A program made the position numbers and the translations under genes. From CAVDRM01 sp963611355 (GTDB taxonomy: Bacteria > Bacillota > Clostridia > Christensenellales > Aristaeellaceae), in contig CAVDRM010000001.1 in NCBI GenBank assembly GCA_963611355.1, forward strand, positions 156,535-220,534: a DNA stretch of 64,000 bases, given 5' to 3'. The notes beneath the pieces were generated by a model. The model was not told the origin of the DNA and did no database searches. It was given only the letters and a program-made list of their open reading frames with translations. Positions 24,622-31,126 of the stretch are shown piece by piece (the first letter of the stretch is position 1; each line of letters begins with the position of its first letter).

Positions 24622-25257
24622 TTACTGTGCCTCCTTTCCTTCACGCTTCTTGGCGCGATGCTCCGTGATGGCGTTGATGATGCCCAGCAGCAGACCGAAG
24701 GTGATGAAGCCGCCGGGCGCCAAGACGAACAGCAGCATCGGCTCATAGGAAGCGCCGAGAACGGACAGGCCGAAAACCGTGCCGTTGCCGATTAACTCGC
24801 GGATAGAGCCCATCAGCGTCAGCGCCAGCGTAAAGCCAAGCCCCATGCCGAGGCCGTCCGCCGCAGACGCAATGACGCCGTTCTTGCTCGCAAACGCTTC
24901 CGCACGAGCCAGGATGATGCAGTTGACCACAATCAGCGGGATGAAGATGCCCAGCGCGTCATACAGCGAGGGGACGAACGCCTGCATCACCATCTGCACC
25001 ACGGTCACGAAGGTCGCAATGACGACGATAAAGGCCGGAATGCGTACCTTGTCGGGGATGAATTTGCGGAGCATGGAAATGACCATGTTGGAAAAAATCA
25101 GCACGAAGGTAGCCGCCAAGCCCATACCCACGCCGTTAACGGCCGATGTGGTAACGGCCAGCGTCGGGCAGGTGCCCAGCACCAGACGGAAGGTCGGGTT
25201 TTCATTTAAGATACCGTTCAGGAACACGCCGCGAAGGGACTGCTTCTTCTCAGCCAT
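24622..25257 (-). CDS. rnfE: Rnf complex subunit E
   Basis: 211-residue membrane subunit, six hydrophobic segments. Family blocks are NPTFRLVLGTCPTLAVTTSA and IPLIVVNCIILARAEAFASK, the two Cys positions matching those of RnfA. The start overlaps the end of rnfD by eight bases. Together RnfA and RnfE carry an iron-sulfur centre in the membrane in well-studied Rnf/Nqr complexes. Confidence 0.96.
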   Translation of the reverse strand: MAEKKQSLRGVFLNGILNENPTFRLVLGTCPTLAVTTSAVNGVGMGLAATFVLIFSNMVISMLRKFIPDKVRIPAFIVVIATFVTVVQMVMQAFVPSLYDALGIFIPLIVVNCIILARAEAFASKNGVIASAADGLGMGLGFTLALTLMGSIRELIGNGTVFGLSVLGASYEPMLLFVLAPGGFITFGLLLGIINAITEHRAKKREGKEAQ

Positions 25258-26191
25258 GCTGCTTCACCTCCCCGTAGATTCTGCGTTTCAGCGACCTGTC
25301 AATCAGCGGGGTCGCAATGTTCATCAGAAGGATGGCGTAGGTCACGCCCTCCGGATAGTTGCCGAACTGGCGAATCAGCACGACCAGCAGGCCGCAGCCG
25401 AAGGCGTAGATGGCCTGACCGCGCCGGAGCATGGGGTTGGTCACATAGTCCGTCGCCATGAACACAGCGCCGAACATCACGCCGCCGGATAAAACCGCCG
25501 TCAGCGGATTGCCGCCGAGCAGCCAGGACATCAGCGCGACCGTCGCCACGAAGACCGCCGGAATGTGCCAGCCGATGACGCCGCGCAGGACAAGGTAGAT
25601 GTATCCAAGCAGGATGGCGGCCTTGCAGACCTCGCCGATTGCGCCGGGGACATTGCCGAGGAAGAGATCCAGCGTCGAGCATTCAAACTTGCTGCTCAAG
25701 GGAGTCGCGCTCGTCATCATGTCCACGCTCGTCTGCACAGACGAAGCGCCGATGGTGCGCAGGGGCAGGATGGCTGAAGCCATGTGTGCCGGCCAGGAGG
25801 TCAGCAGCACGGCGCGAGCCGCCAGCGCGGGATTTAAAAAGTTATGGCCGACGCCGCCGAAGAGCTGCTTCACGATAATAATCGCAAACACGCTGCCGAT
25901 GACGGGCACCCACACGGGTGCATTCGCCGGCATATTCAGGCCGAGCAGCAAGCCCGTCACCGCGGCAGACAAATCCGACACGCGAATCGGGCGCCTGGTC
26001 AGCTTCTGCCATACATATTCGGCCAGCACAGCCGATGCCGTTGATGCCAGCAGCAGCCAAACGGCGCGCGCTCCGTACAGATAGACAGCTGCCGCCGTTG
26101 CCGGAAGCAGAGCAATCAGCACATCCCGCATAAGCGATTGCGTATCCTGCCGCGATCTGATATGCGGACCGGTTGAAATATGCAAATTCAT
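25250..26191 (-). CDS. rnfD: Rnf complex subunit D
   Basis: 313-residue polytopic membrane subunit that carries covalent FMN. The flavin-attachment region reads MMTSATPLSS (about residue 160), where most RnfD have SGATPL; the Thr is kept and Gly is Ser. Other family blocks are NFLNPALAARAVLL, GAVFMATDYVTNP and the C-terminal YPEGVTYAILLMNI. It starts three bases after the rnfC stop. Confidence 0.95.
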   Translation of the reverse strand: MNLHISTGPHIRSRQDTQSLMRDVLIALLPATAAAVYLYGARAVWLLLASTASAVLAEYVWQKLTRRPIRVSDLSAAVTGLLLGLNMPANAPVWVPVIGSVFAIIIVKQLFGGVGHNFLNPALAARAVLLTSWPAHMASAILPLRTIGASSVQTSVDMMTSATPLSSKFECSTLDLFLGNVPGAIGEVCKAAILLGYIYLVLRGVIGWHIPAVFVATVALMSWLLGGNPLTAVLSGGVMFGAVFMATDYVTNPMLRRGQAIYAFGCGLLVVLIRQFGNYPEGVTYAILLMNIATPLIDRSLKRRIYGEVKQHG

Positions 26192-26194
26192 CCC

Positions 26195-27520
26195 TTAAAT
26201 CCTCCTTGCCGCAATCAGTTCGCGCCCGTTCCTGATGGATGCCATAATCCATCGACGAGCAGGGCAGACATAGGAGCAGCAGCCGCAAAGCATGCAGTCC
26301 ATGATGTGGTTGGCCTTGGCCGCCTTCAAATCATTCTGGTCGCAGAGATTTTTGAGCTTATAGGGGTCAAGATGAATCGGGCAGACCTCCAGGCAGCGGC
26401 CGCAGCGGATGCAGGAGGTCTCCGTCATGCTCTTGGCCTGCTGCTCATTCAGCACCACGATGCCGTTGTTTGCCTTCGTCATGGAAACCGTGTCATTCGG
26501 AGCGCAGATGCCAGTCATCGAGCCGCCCGCAAAAATCTTGCCCGGGTCTTCCGAATAGCCGCCGCAGGCGCCGATGGCATCCAAGAATATCGTGCCGATG
26601 CGCAGGAGGAGGTTTGCCGGTTCACGCACGCAGCCCGTCACGGTCGTGATGCGCTCCACCAGCGGCTTTCCGTCAATCACAGCGTCCGCAATGGCGGCAG
26701 CCGTGGCAACGTTCACAACAACGCAGTGCGTATCCATCGGCAGCCCGCCGGAGGGAACTTCCCGTCCCGTCACGGCCTTGATGATCTGCTTTTCGGCGCC
26801 CTGCGGGTACTTGGCCTTCAGCACGACGACCTCCACGCCCGTGCGCCCGTAGGCCGCCTTGCGGATGGCCTCCACCGCGTCCGGCTTATTATCCTCGATG
26901 GCAATGAAGCCGCGGCTTACATTCAGCGCACGCATGCAGGCGCGCAAGCCATCCACCACGCGGATGGGGCTTTCCACCATCAGGCGATGGTCAGCCGTCA
27001 AAAAAGTCTCGCATTCCGCGCCGTTGAGGATGATGGTGTCAATGCTCTTGCCTTCCGGAATGGTCAGCTTGGCGTGTGTCGGGAAGCACGCGCCGCCCAT
27101 GCCGCAGATGCCTGCCTCGCGGATGGCGGGGATAATCTGCGCCGGGTCGCAGCTTTCCACATTGCCAAGCCCGTGCAGCGGCACCCATTCATCCGCAAAA
27201 TCATTCTGAATGGTCACGCACATCGCCGGCTCTTTGCCCAGCTGCTGGACAGCGCCGACGGCCGTGACCGTACCGCTGACGGAGGCGTGCACCGGCAGCC
27301 CGCGCGGGCCGACCGCCTCGCCGATGACCTGCCCCATCAAAACATGGTCACCTTTTTTCACGCACGGCGTGCTGGGCGCGGCCGCGATATGCATATTCAT
27401 CGGGATACAGACCGTATCCGAAACGAAGGAACGCACCTTCTGATGCTGCGCCGCTTCTTTTCCCTGCCTTATCTCAGGCAGCGGATGAATACCGCCATGA
27501 AATGTTCGTTTACTGCTCAA
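26195..27520 (-). CDS. rnfC: Rnf complex subunit C
   Basis: 441-residue peripheral NADH-side subunit. The N-terminal barrel-sandwich begins FHGGIHPLPE. The flavin/NAD domain has EAGICGMGGACFPTHAKL and LNGAECETFLTADHRLM, and two 4Fe-4S motifs lie near the end, CIRCGRCLEVCP and CMLCGCCSYVCP. It oxidises or reduces NAD in the complex. It follows rnfG by 35 bases, whereas in most organisms rnfC is the first gene. Confidence 0.96.
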   Translation of the reverse strand: MSSKRTFHGGIHPLPEIRQGKEAAQHQKVRSFVSDTVCIPMNMHIAAAPSTPCVKKGDHVLMGQVIGEAVGPRGLPVHASVSGTVTAVGAVQQLGKEPAMCVTIQNDFADEWVPLHGLGNVESCDPAQIIPAIREAGICGMGGACFPTHAKLTIPEGKSIDTIILNGAECETFLTADHRLMVESPIRVVDGLRACMRALNVSRGFIAIEDNKPDAVEAIRKAAYGRTGVEVVVLKAKYPQGAEKQIIKAVTGREVPSGGLPMDTHCVVVNVATAAAIADAVIDGKPLVERITTVTGCVREPANLLLRIGTIFLDAIGACGGYSEDPGKIFAGGSMTGICAPNDTVSMTKANNGIVVLNEQQAKSMTETSCIRCGRCLEVCPIHLDPYKLKNLCDQNDLKAAKANHIMDCMLCGCCSYVCPARRWIMASIRNGRELIAARRI

Positions 27521-27555
27521 TGAAAACCCACACCCTTTCGGTTAATCGCGCTGTA

Positions 27556-28128
27556 TCAGTCAGCCGCGTCCTGAGTAAGAAGCGTTTTAACGTATTCGCC
27601 CGCCGTATTCACGGCGTTGGTCACAGCTGTGGACGTAATCGTTGCAGAGGTGATGGCATCAATGGTGTCATCCGCCCGGTCTGCCGCGCTCTTGACGACA
27701 CGGAGCGGAATCTCACGCCCGTCAAACTGGGCGGTGAACGTCTCTTCCTTTGCCTTTGCGCCTAAGCCGGCCGTTTCGGAAAACTGAGAGCCGCCCACGG
27801 AAATGCCGATGACCCTGCCGTCCATGTCCATGCCGACCGTGACCTCAACAGGGCCGCCGAAGCCCGTGGCCGTCACCATAGCGACATAGCCGACCGTCTC
27901 GCCGTTTTCCTTGCCCGCATACAGCGTCGTCAGTCCGCTGTCCTCGGAAAGGTCAACCGGCTCAAACGCATCGGCGGACGAAATCAGCGTTTTGCGGGCC
28001 GTCTCCGCGTTCTGTTCCTCCTGTGCGGCGATGATATCCTTGGTCTTCTCATTGGTCAGTGCCAGACATGCCGCTGCCACGACCGTGATCAGCATCAAAG
28101 CCAACCATGCCGCCACCTCTTTTTTCAT
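27556..28128 (-). CDS. rnfG: Rnf complex subunit G (FMN-binding)
   Basis: 190-residue single-pass subunit with an FMN-binding domain. The N-terminal helix follows KKEVAAWLALMLITV; the FMN motif near residue 168 is DAITSATITSTAVTNAVN, where the flavin-bearing Thr is present but the usual SGAT is TSAT. GFGGPVEVTVGMDMDGRVIG and QFSETAGLGAKA are typical. ATG at 28128 has AGGAGAT upstream; an in-frame extension to 28188 is unlikely. It is first in the operon, unlike the usual C-D-G-E-A-B order. Confidence 0.94.
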   Translation of the reverse strand: MKKEVAAWLALMLITVVAAACLALTNEKTKDIIAAQEEQNAETARKTLISSADAFEPVDLSEDSGLTTLYAGKENGETVGYVAMVTATGFGGPVEVTVGMDMDGRVIGISVGGSQFSETAGLGAKAKEETFTAQFDGREIPLRVVKSAADRADDTIDAITSATITSTAVTNAVNTAGEYVKTLLTQDAAD

Positions 28129-28300
28129 CGTGTAATCTCCTGCCTCTCTTGCCGCACAACGCAGCATGGATTCTGTTTTATGCGGCATGCTACGCCGCAG
28201 GCCGAGTCCTGCCGAAAGCCAAACGGAAAAACCAGCTCAATGTATAAATTGGCTGTCAAAGCTGGCAAAACCACAAGCCTCCTTTTTATCAGCGGATTAA

Positions 28301-28330
28301 ATTTTACAACCTTTACCAATAGTTTGTCAA
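28301..28330 (-). promoter_or_regulatory. Promoter of the rnf operon
   Basis: TTGACA (28330-28325), 18-base spacer, TAAAAT (28306-28301) on the minus strand. It implies a leader of about 165 bases before rnfG. Confidence 0.65.
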
Positions 28331-28495
28331 TACTATTTCCCGCAAAAATTGACTGTTTTTTGCCCGTTTTTCTCCAAAAACCGCCTAAAAATCCTCAAAA
28401 AACGGATGTTTTTTTGCCTCCGTTCAATACATAAAATATCGATAATGCATACAATTATTTTTAAATTTCGTGTGCCGATGCCGAACAAAAAGCAA

Positions 28496-28748
28496 AAGCC
28501 CGCCGAAGCGAGCTTCAGACTGTTGAAAAAGTCCACAGACATTCTTTAGGATGCATGAAGGGGCGGCAGCCCCTTCATTTTTGATCGTATCGACCGGCTT
28601 TGCCTCTCGTGCGTGCCGATGTTTCGGAGCGTCAGCGCAGAAAAAGCATTTCCTCAGCCTTGCCATGCAGGATGCAGCCTTTCATCCTGCATGGAGCGTA
28701 TCAAAAACGCAGTTTTTTGACACGCAGAAAGCCCGCCGAAGCGAGCTT
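28496..28748. repeat. Hairpin-rich block bounded by a 20-base direct repeat
   Basis: The same 20-base sequence, AAGCCCGCCGAAGCGAGCTT, stands at 28496-28515 and 28729-28748. Each copy is itself a hairpin with a TTCG loop on the minus strand and could end the leftward DUF4230 gene. Between them are three further hairpins: GAAGGGGC/GCCCCTTC (about 28557-28576), CCATGCAGGATG/CATCCTGCATGG (about 28663-28694) and TCAAAAA/TTTTTGA (about 28700-28720). No protein is encoded in 28320-28746. Confidence 0.6.
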
Positions 28749-29361
28749 ATGAATCAGAGGTATATTCCGACAAATGCTTAAATTGTATGTTGATTTTCAG
28801 TCCGTCCAGCCATGTGCTCATGAGTTTTTCCAGCGTCCTCCGGGCGCTGCTCCACGCGCCCTCCATGACGTCCGCATCGTCCGCATAGGCCAAGCGGCAT
28901 TTTTCCTCCTGCGCGCTCAGCATGGCCTGATAGCGCTTCTCCGTCAGCAGATTCCAGAAATCATCGATGGTCGGGTCATCCGTTGCGGTCAGCTTATCGG
29001 ACAAAAGCTCCGCGTCCGGCAGATAAACGGTGATGCTGTCCTCTCCCGACTCGACAACGGCCTTGTCCAAATCGATGCCCAGAGCAATATCATATTGATA
29101 CGGCACGCTCACGCGCTGCACCGTACCGATGAAAAGCGCCTCGGTCGTTGCCTCCATCACGCCCGTGTCCGAATACTCGACCGAAGTCAGCTTGCCCACC
29201 TCGCTCATTTCATGGGTGAGCGTCCGGCTGATTTGGCTGTAATTGATCTGACCGAACAGGGAAGCCATCCATGTCTTCGCATAGGGAAGCAGCGTCACGG
29301 CCAAGATAATGCCGAGCGCCGTCGCCAGCACGCGCAAAAACCATTTCCCGATTGTTTTCAT
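28747..29361 (-). CDS. DUF4230 domain membrane-anchored protein
   Basis: 204 residues: an N-terminal membrane helix (about 8-28), then an extracellular or surface domain with VPYQYDIALGIDLDK and ITVYLPDAELLSDKL, which match the DUF4230 family. The C-terminal third is helical. The function of DUF4230 is unknown. Its start overlaps the stop of a 56-residue membrane protein by four bases (ATGA), so they are coupled. A TTCG-loop hairpin overlaps its stop codon. Confidence 0.8.
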   Translation of the reverse strand: MKTIGKWFLRVLATALGIILAVTLLPYAKTWMASLFGQINYSQISRTLTHEMSEVGKLTSVEYSDTGVMEATTEALFIGTVQRVSVPYQYDIALGIDLDKAVVESGEDSITVYLPDAELLSDKLTATDDPTIDDFWNLLTEKRYQAMLSAQEEKCRLAYADDADVMEGAWSSARRTLEKLMSTWLDGLKINIQFKHLSEYTSDS

Positions 29362-29528
29362 ATCGCGTTTCCGTTATTCAGCAGCGTCAGCAGCAGCACA
29401 ACGCCGCGGGCCAGCCCGTAAGCCAGCGTCAGATATCCAACGAGCAGAACGAACCGCGTCCACAGGCTCATCCCTCTGCGCCGCCTCCGTCGTTCCGGCC
29501 GGCGCTCCATCGGCTCTTCTCGCCCCAT
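29358..29528 (-). CDS. Small basic single-pass membrane protein
   Basis: 56 residues: an Arg-rich N-terminus (ERRPERRRRRRG) followed by a hydrophobic helix (about 23-50). AGGAGACGG stands directly before the ATG at 29528. It begins nine bases after the methyltransferase stop and overlaps the DUF4230 gene by four bases. I do not recognise a family. Given the coupling, it probably partners the DUF4230 membrane protein; this is inference. Confidence 0.65.
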   Translation of the reverse strand: MGREEPMERRPERRRRRRGMSLWTRFVLLVGYLTLAYGLARGVVLLLTLLNNGNAI

Positions 29529-29537
29529 AGCCGTCTC

Positions 29538-30077
29538 CTATTCACTCAGTGTATTGCGCTTCCATGCGATGCACACGCCTGTCAGCAGGTGCATTCGCCA
29601 GGAAACATTGTCAAAGCCAGCCTGTTGGAGTCGCCGCATGAGAGGGCGCGGAGAATTGCTTTCCTCCCACGAAAGCGGCGCAGCCATAATAAACTGACCA
29701 CCCGGCCGCAGCACACGGCGTACCTCGTCCAGCACCCTGTCAAAATCCTCATACTGTCGTGCAGGTTTTGTGCTGAAGACCGCATCGAATGCATCATCGC
29801 GCCACGGAATGTCCATCGGCCTTGCGGACAGAACATCCGCCTCGTCCAAGCGGCCGCGGACGGCGTGCGCCTGCTCCGTCGTTTCGCAGATGCCGCAGAC
29901 CCGAAGGTGATACTTTTCCGCCAGCACGGATAAAAGAGAACCGTCCCCGCAGGATAAATCAAGCACCCGCTCATGCTCCTCCAGCGTGGCCCACGCCGCG
30001 ACCGCCCGTTCTGCCCCGCGCAGATGAACAGGTCTTTCCGCCGGCTGCCAAAGCATTTCCTCTAATCTGGTCTGCAT
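29538..30077 (-). CDS. Class I SAM-dependent methyltransferase
   Basis: 179 residues with the Rossmann methyltransferase core: motif I VLDLSCGDGSLLSVLAEKY, acidic loop ICETTEQ, motif II WRDDAFDAVFSTKPA and LDEVRRVLRPGGQFIMAAP. The substrate cannot be told; the pattern is like UbiE/YcgJ-type small-molecule methyltransferases. ATG at 30077 has GGAGAAACGGT upstream. First gene of a three-gene operon with a small membrane protein and a DUF4230 protein. Confidence 0.83.
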   Translation of the reverse strand: MQTRLEEMLWQPAERPVHLRGAERAVAAWATLEEHERVLDLSCGDGSLLSVLAEKYHLRVCGICETTEQAHAVRGRLDEADVLSARPMDIPWRDDAFDAVFSTKPARQYEDFDRVLDEVRRVLRPGGQFIMAAPLSWEESNSPRPLMRRLQQAGFDNVSWRMHLLTGVCIAWKRNTLSE

Positions 30078-30113
30078 ACCGTTTCTCCTTACGCCTTCAT
30101 GAAGGCCAGATTG

Positions 30114-30142
30114 ATTATACCACATTTCTTAAGCTATTGCAA
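30114..30142 (-). promoter_or_regulatory. Promoter of the methyltransferase operon
   Basis: TTGCAA (30142-30137), 17-base spacer, extended -10 TGGTATAAT (TATAAT at 30119-30114), minus strand. Confidence 0.65.
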
Positions 30143-30231
30143 ATGCTTTTGTAACAATTATTTTGTTTGCGTTTAATTTACGTCATTATTTTGAAATATT
30201 TATAGCTCTTTTCAACGCCATTTCGTCAGAA

Positions 30232-30260
30232 TTGACAAACGCAAAAAAATAGCATATGAT
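30232..30260 (+). promoter_or_regulatory. Promoter of the cyclophilin gene
   Basis: TTGACA (30232-30237), 17-base spacer, TATGAT (30255-30260). Confidence 0.75.
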
Positions 30261-30297
30261 TAGCGGGAAATAACGAACAGGAAAGCGAGTGAACGTT

Positions 30298-30828
30298 ATG
30301 GCTGAAAATGCGGTCGTGCATCCCGACTTTATCATTGAACTGGAAAACGGCGGCATCATGACGGGCGAATTATATCCCGAATATGCGCCGCAGTCCGTCG
30401 GAAATTTTGCTTCCTTGGCCAACAGCGGCTTTTATGACGGGCTGACCTTCCACCGCGTCATCCCCGGCTTCATGATTCAGGGCGGCTGCCCCAAGGGGAC
30501 AGGCACGGGCGGACCCGGCTATGCCATCAAAGGTGAATTTCAGCAAAACGGCGTCCATAACCCGCTCAAGCACACCTACGGCGTGTTGTCGATGGCGCGG
30601 AGCATGATGCCCAACTCGGCAGGCTCCCAGTTTTTCATCATGACCAGCAGCTCTCCGCATCTGGACGGCGCGTATGCTGCCTTCGGCAAGGTGCTGACCG
30701 GCCTTGAGGAAGCGGAAAAAATCGTCAAAGTGCCGCGGGACTATATGGACAAGCCCTTAGAGCCGCAGCGCATCAAATCCATTCGGGTGGATGTCAAAGG
30801 ACAGTATTATCCCTTCGAGCAGCTTTGA
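30298..30828 (+). CDS. Cyclophilin-type peptidyl-prolyl isomerase
   Basis: 176-residue cytosolic cyclophilin. The catalytic block is GLTFHRVIPGFMIQGGCPKG with the active-site Arg, then SMARSMMPNSAGSQFFIM and FGKVLTGLEEAEKI. No signal peptide, so it assists protein folding in the cytoplasm. The start may be the ATG at 30298 or the GTG at 30289; AGGAAA at 30279 fits the GTG slightly better. Own promoter; zapA follows 30 bases later and may be in the same transcript. Confidence 0.92.
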   Translation: MAENAVVHPDFIIELENGGIMTGELYPEYAPQSVGNFASLANSGFYDGLTFHRVIPGFMIQGGCPKGTGTGGPGYAIKGEFQQNGVHNPLKHTYGVLSMARSMMPNSAGSQFFIMTSSSPHLDGAYAAFGKVLTGLEEAEKIVKVPRDYMDKPLEPQRIKSIRVDVKGQYYPFEQL

Positions 30829-30859
30829 TTATCATATGTAAGGTTGAGGCGGGGTGTTT

Positions 30860-31126
30860 ATGGCCAGCCATTCCTGCACCGTGCGAATCGCCGGACGCGA
30901 TTATACGTTGACAACCTCGGACACGGACGAAAAAGCGCGCCGTGTCGCTGCCTATGTCGACCGGAAAATTTCGGAAGCCTCCGGCCAGTCCTTGGCTTCC
31001 CGTGAGCTGTGCGCCGTCATCGCCGCGCTTTCCATCGCCGAGGAGCTTTTGGACGCGCAGGATGACAATCAGCGCCTCCGCAATGCGCTTTATGAGGCCG
31101 AAAAAAAGAATGGAGACGGTCGCTGA
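30860..31126 (+). CDS. zapA: Cell division protein ZapA
   Basis: 88 residues with the ZapA pattern: SCTVRIAGRDYTLTTSDTDE, then AAYVDRKISE and the helical AALSIAEELLDAQDDNQRL that forms the coiled-coil dimer. ZapA binds and bundles FtsZ at the division site. The ATG at 30860 is chosen over a GTG six bases earlier; GAGGCGGGG lies upstream. The stop codon overlaps the start of the U32 peptidase gene by one base (TGATG), so the two are coupled, a common zapA-U32 pairing in Firmicutes. Confidence 0.88.
   Translation: MASHSCTVRIAGRDYTLTTSDTDEKARRVAAYVDRKISEASGQSLASRELCAVIAALSIAEELLDAQDDNQRLRNALYEAEKKNGDGR

Noticed and set aside
23317..24795. Long plus-strand frame of about 490 codons opposite rnfB-rnfA-rnfE
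   Set aside because: It is antisense to three certain rnf genes, has low-complexity His/Gln/Arg-rich composition and no recognisable domain; a shadow of GC-biased codons.
28125..28319. 64-codon minus-strand frame in the rnf leader
   Set aside because: It overlaps the predicted -10 element and has no homologous features; a later start with AAAGGAGG is possible but nothing supports a real peptide.
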